DNA from: Actinobacteria bacterium HGW-Actinobacteria-2
GTDB lineage: Bacteria > Actinomycetota > Actinomycetes > Propionibacteriales > Propionibacteriaceae
Direction: 5' to 3'
DNA: 64,000 nt
Assembly (NCBI GenBank): GCA_002841335.1
Contig: PHEY01000002.1
Span: 62,001 to 126,000 of the forward strand
Shown: positions 8,239 to 17,771 of the stretch, piece by piece
How the letters are laid out: each line of letters begins with the position of its first letter
How positions within the stretch are numbered: the first letter of the stretch is position 1
Position numbers and translations under genes: made by a program
Notes under the pieces: model-generated
Seen by the model: only the letters and a program-made list of their open reading frames with translations
Database searches by the model: none
What the model was told of the DNA's origin: nothing

Positions 8239-9639
8239 ATGGAACTTCTCGCAGGTTTGATCGTCGGGATCGCGCTCGGCGCGATCGTCGCCTGGGTGGT
8301 GCTTCGCGCAGTACAAGGCAAGCAGACGGCCACCGAGGCAGTCGAGATCGAGCGGGTGCGCAGCGAAGCTGCCGAGGCCCGGGCACAGGCCGCAGAGGCC
8401 AACGCCGAGCTCGCCGGAGCGCTTGCCCAGCGGGACGCCGCGGTGCGCCGCGCCGAGGAGATCGCCAGCGATCGCGCCCAGTTGGTCAGCCAGTTCAAGG
8501 AGTTGTCGGCGCAGGCCATCGAGGCCCAGGAGCGCAAGCTGGATGCCTCCGCGACGCTGCGCCATGAGAAGACCGAACAGCTGCTGGCACCGGTGAAGGA
8601 AAGCCTGGAGAAGTTCAACAGCCGAATCACCGAGGTGGAGAAGGAACGCACCGCGATGTCGGTGCAGCTGCAGGCCCAGGTGCGCGAGGTGCGCAACACC
8701 GGCGACGAGCTGCGTAAGGAGACCGCGGCGCTGGTCACTGCGCTGCGCAAGCCGCAGGTGCGGGGCGCGTGGGGTGAGTTGCAGCTCAAGCGGGTGGTCG
8801 AGATGGCCGGCATGGTCGAGCACTGCGACTTCGAGTTGCAGCAGACCACGCAGACCACCTCCGGTTCGACGATCCGTCCGGACTTGAAGGTGATGCTCAG
8901 CGAGGATCGCTTCCTCTACGTCGACTCCAAGGTGCCGCTGAGCGCCTTCCTCGAGGCCCACGAGACCGACGACCCGGCGGAGCGCGCCCGCCTGCTCGGC
9001 GTCTTCTCCCGCAACGTGACCACCCACATCGACCAGCTGGGTCGCAAGGACTACTTCAAGGCCGGCGGCTCGACGCCGGAGTATGTGGTGATGTTCCTGC
9101 CGAGTGAGGCACTGGCCGCCGAGGCGTTCCAGCAGCTGCCGACGCTGCACGAGTACGCCAACGATCGCGGTGTGGTGATCGCCACCCCGAGCACGCTGAT
9201 CGGGCTGCTGAAGGCGACCGCGTACGCCTGGCGGCAGGCCGCGTTGGCCGATTCGGCCCGCGAGGTGTTCGAGCTGGGCCGCGAGCTGTACGACCGGCTG
9301 GGCACCCTGGGCGGCCATTTCGACAAGGTGGGCCGCTCCCTCACCGGTGCGGTGAAGGCCTACAACGATGCCGTCGGCTCGATCGAGGGCCGGGTGTTCC
9401 CGACCGCTCGCAAGCTGCGCGATCTGAAGGTGATCGACAAGGAGCTGGAGACGGTGAACGCGGTCGAGGCGTCACCTCGCCCGCTGACGGCTGCCGAACT
9501 GGTGGAGAATGCGGCCGCGGTGACCCCGCTGATCGGACGGGAGCGCACCACCGCTGAGTTGGCGGCTATCGCCCAAGATCCTGCGCTGATCGACTTGCGT
9601 CCCGAGGAGACCACGCCCCCGCACGCCAGCGTCGGCTGA
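8239..9639 (+). CDS. rmuC: DNA recombination protein RmuC homolog
   Basis: MELLAGLIVGIALGAIVAWVVLRA, coiled coil, then RGAWGELQLKRVVEMAGMVEHCDFELQQTT...DSKVPLSAFLEA. ATG at 8239. Confidence 0.93.
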   Translation: MELLAGLIVGIALGAIVAWVVLRAVQGKQTATEAVEIERVRSEAAEARAQAAEANAELAGALAQRDAAVRRAEEIASDRAQLVSQFKELSAQAIEAQERKLDASATLRHEKTEQLLAPVKESLEKFNSRITEVEKERTAMSVQLQAQVREVRNTGDELRKETAALVTALRKPQVRGAWGELQLKRVVEMAGMVEHCDFELQQTTQTTSGSTIRPDLKVMLSEDRFLYVDSKVPLSAFLEAHETDDPAERARLLGVFSRNVTTHIDQLGRKDYFKAGGSTPEYVVMFLPSEALAAEAFQQLPTLHEYANDRGVVIATPSTLIGLLKATAYAWRQAALADSAREVFELGRELYDRLGTLGGHFDKVGRSLTGAVKAYNDAVGSIEGRVFPTARKLRDLKVIDKELETVNAVEASPRPLTAAELVENAAAVTPLIGRERTTAELAAIAQDPALIDLRPEETTPPHASVG

Positions 9640-9733
9640 GCGTTCGGGCCGTCCGGCCGACTGACCGGATTACCCATACCCACCCTGAGTAGGCGATGCG
9701 TAGGTTCGGTGTCGACAGACAGGAGGCAACCGG

Positions 9734-10024
9734 ATGTCATTCCAGGCCTATCTGGACAACATCGAGGCCAAGACCGGCCTCACCCCGCGCCAGTTCATCG
9801 CACTCGCCACCGACAAGGGCTTCGGCCCGGGCACCAAAGCCGCCGAGATCGTCGCCTGGCTCGCCGCCGATTACGACCTGGGCCGCGGCCACGCGATGGC
9901 GTTGGTCCACGTCATCACCAAGGGCCCACAGCTCAGCGATAAGCATGTCAACTCCGGGGGCCCGCACGCCGATCCGTCCGACGTGCTGTGGCTGGACGGC
10001 AAGGACTCCAACCCGAACCGCTAG
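9734..10024 (+). CDS. DUF4287 domain-containing protein
   Basis: MSFQAYLDNIEAKTGLTPRQFIALATDKGFGPGTKAAEIVAWLAADYDLGRGHAMALVHVI. Confidence 0.85.
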   Translation: MSFQAYLDNIEAKTGLTPRQFIALATDKGFGPGTKAAEIVAWLAADYDLGRGHAMALVHVITKGPQLSDKHVNSGGPHADPSDVLWLDGKDSNPNR

Positions 10025-10150
10025 CGGCGGCGCCGGTTGCGCCCACCCCGGCAGTGGTCTCGCTCCGCTCGCGACTAGGCCAGCGGCCTGCCGTTGGCCG
10101 GGCCGATCAAAAGGCGCCTCACCCCCAGCGGCGAATGACACAATGACTCG

Positions 10151-11392
10151 GTGACGATTGATGCCCAGGCCGTCGAGACCGCTGCCGCTCGACTGGCGCC
10201 CGTGGTGACCCGCACGCCGCTCCAACTCAACGAGCGACTGAGCGCGGCCACCGGCGCCTACGTGTGGTTGAAGCGCGAAGATCTGCAGCCGGTGCGCTCC
10301 TACAAGATCCGCGGCGCCTACAACCTGATGGCTCAGCTGACCCCCGAGGAACGCGAAGCCGGCGTGATCTGCGCTTCGGCAGGCAACCACGCCCAAGGCG
10401 TCGCCTTCGCCTGCGCCGCGCTGGGCATTCGCGGACGGATCTTCGTCCCGGCCACCACCCCTCGGCAGAAGCGGGACCGGATCCGCGCCCTCGGCGAAGG
10501 CATGATCGAGCTGGTCGTCACCGGTGACTCCTACGACGAAGCCGCTGCCGCCTCGGTCGCCGAGGCTGCTGCCTCCGGCGCGGTCGTCGTGCCGGCCTTC
10601 GATCATCCCGACACCATCGCCGGTCAGGGAACCGTGGCCGCCGAGATCGTCAATCAATTCGGCTACGCACCCGATGTGATCGTGGTTCCGGTCGGTGGCG
10701 GCGGCATGATCTCCGGCTGTCTCGCCTGGCTGGCCGAGCGCCATCCCGACACCGTGGTGATCGGCGCCGAACCGGCCGAAGCGGCCTCCATGGCCGCAGC
10801 GCTCGCCGCCGGTCATCCCGTTCAACTCGCCGACATGGACACCTTCGTCGACGGCGCCGCCGTCCGTCAGGTCGGACGACTCACCCACGGCATCGTGGCT
10901 GCCCACTCCCCCGAGCTGTATGCGGTGCCCACCGGGCGGATCTGTTCAGAGATGCTGGCGCTCTACCAGACCGAAGGCATCGTCAGCGAGCCCGCCGGCG
11001 CGCTGGCCGCCGCAGCCCTGGGGCTGTACCAGCCGCCGCCGGAGTCCACGGTCGTGGTGATCGTTTCAGGCGGCAACAACGACATCTCCCGCTACTCCGA
11101 GATCATCGAGCGCTCCCTGGTCTACGAAGGCCGCAAGCACTACTTCCTGGTGAACTTCCCCCAGGAGCCGGGCGCGTTGCGCCGCTTCCTGGACGAGGTG
11201 CTCGGCCCCGACGACGACATCACCCACTTCGAGTACGTGAAGCGCTCCAACCGGGAGACCGGCCCGGCGCTGGTGGGCATCGAACTGGGCGATCCGGCCA
11301 CCCTCGGCGACTTCATCGTCCGCCTGGACGCCAGCCCGATCACCTTCGAGATCGTTTCGGCCGACAGCCCGTTCTACCGATTCCTGGTGTAA
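10151..11392 (+). CDS. ilvA: Threonine ammonia-lyase (threonine dehydratase) IlvA
   Basis: VWLKREDLQPVRSYKIRGAYNLM (PLP lysine), SAGNHAQGVAFA, VPVGGGGMISG, C-terminal ACT-like domain; GTG start. Confidence 0.93.
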   Translation: MTIDAQAVETAAARLAPVVTRTPLQLNERLSAATGAYVWLKREDLQPVRSYKIRGAYNLMAQLTPEEREAGVICASAGNHAQGVAFACAALGIRGRIFVPATTPRQKRDRIRALGEGMIELVVTGDSYDEAAAASVAEAAASGAVVVPAFDHPDTIAGQGTVAAEIVNQFGYAPDVIVVPVGGGGMISGCLAWLAERHPDTVVIGAEPAEAASMAAALAAGHPVQLADMDTFVDGAAVRQVGRLTHGIVAAHSPELYAVPTGRICSEMLALYQTEGIVSEPAGALAAAALGLYQPPPESTVVVIVSGGNNDISRYSEIIERSLVYEGRKHYFLVNFPQEPGALRRFLDEVLGPDDDITHFEYVKRSNRETGPALVGIELGDPATLGDFIVRLDASPITFEIVSADSPFYRFLV

Positions 11393-11466
11393 CGCCGGGA
11401 AGTCATCTCGGCACCGATATCTCGAAACACCGGTGAGGATCCGGACCAGCACCCAATAATGAACCC

Positions 11467-13434
11467 ATGGCGCTGGCTCCGCCCCCAAGTGCACGCCCCG
11501 GCCACCTAGCGGGGCACTCACTACTCGTGCCCATCATGGCACTGGTGGCGATCCTGCTTCTGTCATGGTTCTCCATCGCCACCAAGCCGACCCAGGCCCT
11601 CGTCGAGACGTGGTGGCCGGCCTCGGGCATCGCTATCGGCGCTGCGCTGCGCCTACCCAAGCGAGACCTGTGGTGGTTCTCCGTGGCCGCCGGCCTGGTG
11701 GTCATGGGTGCCAACTTCGCGCAGTTCCACAGCGTCACCATGAGCATCGCGGCCTCGATCGGCGCCAGCGTTGAAATCTGGGTCGGCGTCCAGGTCCTTC
11801 GCTGGCGGAGCGACGGGACCCCGACGCTGGGTACGCGCGCAGACCTCGGACGACTCCTGATCGCGGCGGTCCTGGCCGCAACGGCATTCGACTTGATCCT
11901 CACCGTCGCCGCACTGGCCACCAGCAGCCCGGCGGAGGCGATCTTCCACCTCGCCTCCGCGGGGCCACGGCGCGCCGCCGGAATCTTGTTGATCACCCCG
12001 CTGTTCCTTCGTCTCCCCGAGGACCATCGCGGCGACCTGACCTGGTTGACTGCCGCCCACATCAGCGCCGGTCTGATCGTCGCGGGGCTGGTGTTCCTCA
12101 CCCCGCAGAACCTGCCCCTTTCATTCCTCCCTCTCGTCCCGCCCATCGCGGGAGCCTTGGTGATCCCCGCCCGCTGGCTGATGGTCGAGATGGTCGGAAT
12201 CGCCGCGATCGCCTCCTACGGGAGCTCCATCGGACATGGCCCCTTCACATTCGCCGCGGTGGGCAGCGACGGGGGTGCGGCCCTCCTCCAAGTCTTCGAA
12301 CTCGCCATGGTGGCTCTGGCCCTGCTCCTGGCCCTCACCGCCGATGCCGAGCGGGACGTCGCCCGGCGGCTTTCAGCGAGCGAGTTGCTGTACCGCCGCA
12401 CCTTCCAGAACTCGATCTCCGGCATGCTGATCGCCGATCGCAGTACCGATCAGTGGACGGTGCAGACGGCGAATCCAGCGGCGACGCAGTTGCTGCCCCA
12501 GGTTCGTCCCGGCGAGTCCGATGTGGGCGCACTCCTCGGGCCGGCAGCCGTTGCCGCCTTGGACTCGGCCAGCGAGACCGTCGCCATCGGCCCCACCGAG
12601 TTGGAACTGGCCGACGGCCGCCATCTGACCGCGAGCATCACTCCGCTCAGCGATGAGCCGCCCGTGGGTAGCGCCGCGATCCAGCTGATCGACATCACCG
12701 ACTCGCTGATCGCCCAGCGCCTCATGGAGGCCGACCTCGAACGAGCTCAGCAAGTGCAGCAGGCGCTCTCCCCCCACACCCTCCCCGTCCGGCGGGGTTG
12801 GGAGCACGGTGCCACCTCGATCACCGCTCGCGAAGTCGGTGGCGACTTCTATGACCTGCGGATCAGGGGAACGGCCGCCGCAGTGACCCTGGGCGACGTC
12901 ATGGGTAAGGGCATGGGTGCCGGCATTCTGGCCGCGGCCACCCGGACGGCGTTGCGCGCATCGGAAGTCCCCGCCCATCCGGCAGAGGCCCTGGCCGACA
13001 GCGCGCGCATCATCGAGGAGGACCTCACCAACGCCGGGGCCTTCGTGACGTTGGGGTACGCCAGCATCGATCTGGTCACCGGACGGGTCCGCCTGGTCGA
13101 TGCCGGGCACGGGCTGAGTTTCGCTCTCCGTGCGGACGGTGACGTCGAGCGCCTGGCCACCTTCGATCTACCGTTGGGCTTCGGCTCCGAGTGGCAGGAA
13201 CTCGAATACCACCTCCAGCCCGGCGAGGGCCTGTTGATGGTCAGCGATGGGGTTCTGGAACTGTGGGGCGTCACCATCGAGGACCTGATCGCAGCGATCA
13301 CCCGCCTCAACGCACAGCTGACTGGCCACTCCCCCGATGCCCTGGTCGAGGCACTGTGCGCCGGCCCGGACACCACTGGCGAGCGCACCGACGACGCGAC
13401 CGCCGTCCTCCTCCGTCGCGAAGGGAAGGCATGA
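11467..13434 (+). CDS. MASE1 membrane sensor, PAS-like region, SpoIIE/PP2C serine phosphatase
   Basis: MASE1-like ETWWPASGIAIGAALRLP; PP2C motifs EVGGDFYDL, LGDVMGKGMGAG, VDAGHG, LLMVSDGVLE, DDATAVLL. Confidence 0.88.
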   Translation: MALAPPPSARPGHLAGHSLLVPIMALVAILLLSWFSIATKPTQALVETWWPASGIAIGAALRLPKRDLWWFSVAAGLVVMGANFAQFHSVTMSIAASIGASVEIWVGVQVLRWRSDGTPTLGTRADLGRLLIAAVLAATAFDLILTVAALATSSPAEAIFHLASAGPRRAAGILLITPLFLRLPEDHRGDLTWLTAAHISAGLIVAGLVFLTPQNLPLSFLPLVPPIAGALVIPARWLMVEMVGIAAIASYGSSIGHGPFTFAAVGSDGGAALLQVFELAMVALALLLALTADAERDVARRLSASELLYRRTFQNSISGMLIADRSTDQWTVQTANPAATQLLPQVRPGESDVGALLGPAAVAALDSASETVAIGPTELELADGRHLTASITPLSDEPPVGSAAIQLIDITDSLIAQRLMEADLERAQQVQQALSPHTLPVRRGWEHGATSITAREVGGDFYDLRIRGTAAAVTLGDVMGKGMGAGILAAATRTALRASEVPAHPAEALADSARIIEEDLTNAGAFVTLGYASIDLVTGRVRLVDAGHGLSFALRADGDVERLATFDLPLGFGSEWQELEYHLQPGEGLLMVSDGVLELWGVTIEDLIAAITRLNAQLTGHSPDALVEALCAGPDTTGERTDDATAVLLRREGKA

Positions 13435-15398
13435 TGGCCACCCGCCGTTCACGCAACTACCGCGGCGAGCAGGCCGAGAACCGCCGACTACTCTGGCTGC
13501 GCATCTGGACGGTGCTGACCCTGGTTCTGGGCTTCAACTACGTCGGCTGGCGCTGGTTGGCCTCGATCAACTGGTCAGCGTGGTGGATTGCCGTCCCGCT
13601 GGTCCTCGCCGAGACCTACAGCATCATCGATCTCACCTTGTTCTCCATCACCATCTGGCGCTCCCGGCAGCGCGGCGAAGCTCCGCCACCGCCGCCCGAT
13701 GCCACCGTCGATGTGTTTATCACCACCTACAACGAGCCCCCCAATCTGGTGCTCAACACCGTCCGTGCAGCAATCGCCATCGACTACCCCCACCAGACCT
13801 GGGTGCTGGACGATGGGGACCGCGACGAGCTGCGCGCCGAAGTCGAGAAGCTCGGCGTGGGCTACATCACCCGCGGCGACGAATGGCACGGCAAGCCCCG
13901 CCACGCCAAGGCCGGCAACCTGAACAACGCACTGATGCAGACCCACGGCGAGTTCATCCTGATCCTGGACGCCGACATGGTGGCCGATCCGACGATTCTC
14001 GACCGGACCCTCGGCTTCTTCGCCGACGAGAAGCTCTGCCTGGTGCAAACCCCGCAGCACTTCATCAATGTGCCGCGCAGTGACCCGCTCGGCAGCCAGG
14101 CTCCGCTGTTCTACGGCCCGATCCAGGAAGGCAAGGACGGCTGGGGCGCAGCCTTCTTCTGCGGCTCGAATGCCGTCCTACGTCGGGACGCCTTGATGGA
14201 TCTGGGCATCACCGGTTATGTCGCGGCCACCGAACGCACCGTGGTGAATCGACTGCGGGAGACCCGCGGGCTGGTGCGTCGCACGATCCGCAAGAGCGAC
14301 GCCGCTGCCGCCCCGATCCTGATCAAGACCAGGGACGCCATCGACCACGCCCTGGCCGAGATCGGGCGTGGCGAGCCGATCGCCGAAGTCACCTACGAAC
14401 TCCAGCGCAGCGTCCACCAGCTTTCCCACGCGACCGTCGGCAGCGACCTCGCCCAGCTTGCCGAGGATCTCGACGAGCTGGGCTTCGATCAGTCGGCGTT
14501 CAACATCGACTACGACGAAGTGATCTCCCAGCTGGCGTCGATCGAGCTGTCCCCGCTCAACGCGGTCGAGGCGGTCGAGCGCACCCTGCGGGCTATCGAC
14601 ATCGGACGCTCCGACGAAGCTCAGGCCATCTTGCCTATGGCCACCATCTCGGTCACCGAGGACATGGCCACGGCCATGCGGATGCACGCCCGCGGGTGGA
14701 AGAGCGTCTACTACAACGAGACCCTGGCCGAAGGTCTCGCTCCCGAAGGGCTGGCACCGTCGCTCACTCAACGGCTGCGCTGGGCACAAGGCACGATGCA
14801 GGTGTTCTTCCGCGAGAACCCGCTCACCCTGCGCGGCCTGACGCTCCCCCAACGGCTGATGTACCTGTCGACGATGTGGAGCTACCTGTCCGGCTTCGCG
14901 ACCGTGGTGTACCTGATCGCCCCGATCCTGTTCCTGACCGCCGGAGTCCTGCCGGTGAACAGCTATGCGGCGCCGTTCTTCCTGCGTTTCATCCCCTTCA
15001 TGGTGGCCAACCAGTTGCTGTTCGTCTTCGCGTCCCGTGGCCTGCCGACCTGGCGAGGCCAGCAGTACACCCTGGCGCTGTTCCCGGTCTGGATCAAGGC
15101 CTGCTACACCGCAGCAGCCAATGTGTGGGCGGGTCGTCCGCTGGGGTTCGCGGTGACGCCCAAGGCGAACACCCAGTCGACCCGCATCCAATGGGGTCTC
15201 ATCGGCTGGCAGTTGGCCGCCTCGATTGCGCTCGTGATCAGCATCGTGGTCGGTACGATATGGCTTGTCGTCGGGCACGCCGAACCGATTGGGACCCTGA
15301 TCAACCTGGCCTGGGTGATCTTCGATCTCGTATCGATGAGCGCGCTCGTCGGAGCGGTCCGCTACCGCGGGTTCCAGGAAACCGAGGAGACCCCATGA
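13431..15398 (+). CDS. Cellulose-synthase-like membrane glycosyltransferase (GT2, BcsA-like) with internal insertion
   Basis: DVFITTYNEPPNLVLNTVRAA, LDADMVADP, AAFFCGSNAVLRRDAL, SVTEDMATAMRMHARGW, QRLRWAQGTMQ, multiple C-terminal TM helices; ATGATG overlap with upstream stop. Confidence 0.88.
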   Translation: MMATRRSRNYRGEQAENRRLLWLRIWTVLTLVLGFNYVGWRWLASINWSAWWIAVPLVLAETYSIIDLTLFSITIWRSRQRGEAPPPPPDATVDVFITTYNEPPNLVLNTVRAAIAIDYPHQTWVLDDGDRDELRAEVEKLGVGYITRGDEWHGKPRHAKAGNLNNALMQTHGEFILILDADMVADPTILDRTLGFFADEKLCLVQTPQHFINVPRSDPLGSQAPLFYGPIQEGKDGWGAAFFCGSNAVLRRDALMDLGITGYVAATERTVVNRLRETRGLVRRTIRKSDAAAAPILIKTRDAIDHALAEIGRGEPIAEVTYELQRSVHQLSHATVGSDLAQLAEDLDELGFDQSAFNIDYDEVISQLASIELSPLNAVEAVERTLRAIDIGRSDEAQAILPMATISVTEDMATAMRMHARGWKSVYYNETLAEGLAPEGLAPSLTQRLRWAQGTMQVFFRENPLTLRGLTLPQRLMYLSTMWSYLSGFATVVYLIAPILFLTAGVLPVNSYAAPFFLRFIPFMVANQLLFVFASRGLPTWRGQQYTLALFPVWIKACYTAAANVWAGRPLGFAVTPKANTQSTRIQWGLIGWQLAASIALVISIVVGTIWLVVGHAEPIGTLINLAWVIFDLVSMSALVGAVRYRGFQETEETP

Positions 15399-15727
15399 GT
15401 TACCCGATCGATGAGCTGGGGACCGACGTCGGGGTGATCCGCGTCGATGGCCGGCTCAACATGGTCACCGCCAGCCAGTTGAAGGACACCGTGGCCGACG
15501 CAGTCGGCACCGGTCGACTGCGGGTGGTGGTTGATCTGACCAACACCACCTTCATGGACTCCTCCGGCCTGGGCGCCTTGATCAGCGGCCTGAAGACCGC
15601 GCGGACTGCTGGTGGCGACCTGCGGATCGCCGGTGCGAATGAGCAGGTGTTGATGGTTCTCCAGTTGTCGAACATGGACAGGATCTTGAGGCCGTATGAA
15701 ACCCCCGAATCGGCCTTCGCCGACTGA
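15395..15727 (+). CDS. STAS-domain anti-anti-sigma-factor-like protein
   Basis: VIRVDGRLNMVTASQLKDTV...VVDLTNTTFMDSSGLGALISGLK with candidate phospho-Ser; ATGA overlap with GT2 gene. Confidence 0.92.
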   Translation: MSYPIDELGTDVGVIRVDGRLNMVTASQLKDTVADAVGTGRLRVVVDLTNTTFMDSSGLGALISGLKTARTAGGDLRIAGANEQVLMVLQLSNMDRILRPYETPESAFAD

Positions 15728-16133
15728 CTATCAGGCAGTCATCCGCAGCCCACCGGAGACGGTGGACGACGCGCACGACTTCCTCAACGACGTGTGGGCT
15801 CAGCACCCTGACGTCACCGCTGAGGAGCGCATGGCCTGTGAGACCATCCTCAGCGAGCTCGTCACCAATGTCATCCAGAACAACCCGCACCGCGAGATCT
15901 TCTGCGACGTCCGCGTGCGCATCACCCCTGGTGAGGTGGTCATCGAAACCTCCGACACCGGCGATGAAGCACCACCGCCGCAGCCGACCGCCGACATGCC
16001 CGAGCAACAGGCCGAGCACGGACGCGGCTTGCCGTTGATCTACCTGCTTGCCGACGACGTCCAGCACCGCTGGCAGGACGCCCGCAACATCTGGCGGGTC
16101 ACCCGAGTTCGCGCTACCGAGCCCCCGCAGTAA
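15696..16133 (+). CDS. HATPase-domain serine kinase, RsbW/anti-sigma-like
   Basis: N box SELVTNVIQNN, G1 ETSDTGDEAPP, G2 EHGRGLPLIYLLAD; overlaps STAS gene by 32 nt. Confidence 0.88.
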   Translation: MKPPNRPSPTDYQAVIRSPPETVDDAHDFLNDVWAQHPDVTAEERMACETILSELVTNVIQNNPHREIFCDVRVRITPGEVVIETSDTGDEAPPPQPTADMPEQQAEHGRGLPLIYLLADDVQHRWQDARNIWRVTRVRATEPPQ

Positions 16134-16644
16134 AGCGGACGCTCAACACCCCGACGCCGCCGGTGAACTCCACTCCTGGGACGGTGAACTTGCGGGTGAC
16201 TTCGCGGAACCCGAAGCGGCGATGCAGGTCCACGGAGGGTTGGTTCGCCGCTGAGGCGAAGTACCACGAGCAGTCGGTGCGCGCGTCCAGCCAGTTCAGG
16301 CGGGCCTGCACCAGGGCCGAACCGATCCCGCCACGGCGCATCGCCGGATCAACCAGAACCCCGGTGAGGTACCAGCCGGGCTTGACGTTGTCGGCCAGCT
16401 CGGGATCGAAGCTCAACCAGCCGGCTCCCGCATGCCCGACGACGATCCCGTCGATCTCTGCGACCACCAGCAGCCGCTCCGGATCATCCAGTTCGACGCT
16501 CAACCGGCTCCGCCAGGTGTCGGACTCGCCGCCGTTTCGCTGTTGAGCCAGGGCCGCGCAGGCGTCCAGATCGGTGACCTCAGCAGGACGGACGGTCACC
16601 GCGAGCGGCCGCCCGACGACGTCGGGCTCGTAGACGGCGAACAT
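16114..16644 (-). CDS. GNAT-family N-acetyltransferase
   Basis: VGHAGAGWLSFD...GWYLTGVLVDPAMRRGGIGSALVQARLNWLDA. Confidence 0.88.
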   Translation of the reverse strand: MFAVYEPDVVGRPLAVTVRPAEVTDLDACAALAQQRNGGESDTWRSRLSVELDDPERLLVVAEIDGIVVGHAGAGWLSFDPELADNVKPGWYLTGVLVDPAMRRGGIGSALVQARLNWLDARTDCSWYFASAANQPSVDLHRRFGFREVTRKFTVPGVEFTGGVGVLSVRFTAGAR

Positions 16645-17612
16645 CAGGACGGGTCGGGCACGCCCGCCGCGCGCAGGTCCTTGCGAAGCTCGGGCGGCAA
16701 TGCGAACGTCAGGTTCTCCTCGGTCAGCCGTTCCTCGACCGCAGCCGGGAAGCCCTGTGACTCCAGATAGGTGAGCACACCGCGCACCAGCGAATCAGGC
16801 ACCGACGCGCCGGAGGTGACCCCCACCACATCCACGCCGTCCAGCCAGGCCGGGTCGATCTCGCCGTCGTTGTCGACTCGATAGGCAGCCTTGGCGCCGG
16901 CCTCCAGCGCGACCTCGACCAGGCGCACCGAGTTGGACGAGTTGCGCGAGCCGACCACGATCACCAGGTCAGCGCCGGTAGCGATCTGCTTGACCGCCTG
17001 CTGGCGATTCTGGGTGGCGTAACAAATGTCGTCGCTGGGCGGATCGATCAGTTGAGGGAACTTGGCCCGCATCCGGGTCACGGTTTCGGTGGTTTCGTCC
17101 ACGCTCAGGGTGGTCTGGGTCAGCCACGCGACCTTGGTCGGGTCGGCGACCTCGACGTCATCGACGTCATCGGGGTGTTCGATCAAGGTGATCGACTGCG
17201 GCGCCTCGCCGGTGGTGCCTTCGACCTCCTCGTGACCGGCGTGGCCGATCAACATGATCTGCAGGCCCTGATCGGCGAAGCGTTTCACCTCGTGATGCAC
17301 CTTGGTGACCAGCGGGCAGGTGGCGTCGATGGTCTTCAGTCCACGCGCCGCCGCCTCGGCATGGACAGCCGGAGACACGCCGTGCGCGGAGAACACCACG
17401 GTGGCACCGGTGGGAACCTGGTCGAGCTCGTCGACGAAAATCGCGCCGTGGGCTTCGAGGTCTTCCACGACGTGACGGTTGTGCACGATCTGTTTGCGGA
17501 CGTAGACCGGCGGTCCGTAAAGGTCGAGCGCCTGCTCTACCGTGACCACGGCCCGGTCGACCCCGGCACAGTATCCGCGTGGCGCAGCGACCACGACCCG
17601 CTTGGTTGGCAT
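16644..17612 (-). CDS. ispH: 4-hydroxy-3-methylbut-2-enyl diphosphate reductase IspH
   Basis: [74 protein letters not shown]. Confidence 0.96.
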   Translation of the reverse strand: MPTKRVVVAAPRGYCAGVDRAVVTVEQALDLYGPPVYVRKQIVHNRHVVEDLEAHGAIFVDELDQVPTGATVVFSAHGVSPAVHAEAAARGLKTIDATCPLVTKVHHEVKRFADQGLQIMLIGHAGHEEVEGTTGEAPQSITLIEHPDDVDDVEVADPTKVAWLTQTTLSVDETTETVTRMRAKFPQLIDPPSDDICYATQNRQQAVKQIATGADLVIVVGSRNSSNSVRLVEVALEAGAKAAYRVDNDGEIDPAWLDGVDVVGVTSGASVPDSLVRGVLTYLESQGFPAAVEERLTEENLTFALPPELRKDLRAAGVPDPS

Positions 17613-17651
17613 GGCCTCAGTCTAGGCGGCCCGGTCACCAGCCACCCCTGA

Positions 17652-17723
17652 GCGGATTTGCGCTCCAGAATGCGGAATCCGGCCCATTTCGGCCTTCTTG
17701 AGCAATCTGGAGCGCAAATCCGC
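17652..17723. repeat. 17-bp perfect inverted repeat in ispH/xseA divergent spacer
   Basis: GCGGATTTGCGCTCCAG (17652-17668) and CTGGAGCGCAAATCCGC (17707-17723), 38-nt spacer. Confidence 0.9.
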
Positions 17724-17771
17724 CCACAGCAGGTCACCGCGGTCGTCAGTGGCACCCACTAGCCTGCTCGC

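Noticed and set aside
6301-9639. 1112-aa + strand ORF
   Set aside because: First two thirds are antisense to the M18 aminopeptidase and membrane protein; only the RmuC part from 8239 is coding. High-GC shadow ORF.
10040-10099. Hairpin/repeat after DUF4287 gene (GGCCAGCGG-CCTG-CCGTTGGCC)
   Set aside because: Short imperfect stem in GC-rich DNA; probably an ordinary terminator or repeat fragment.
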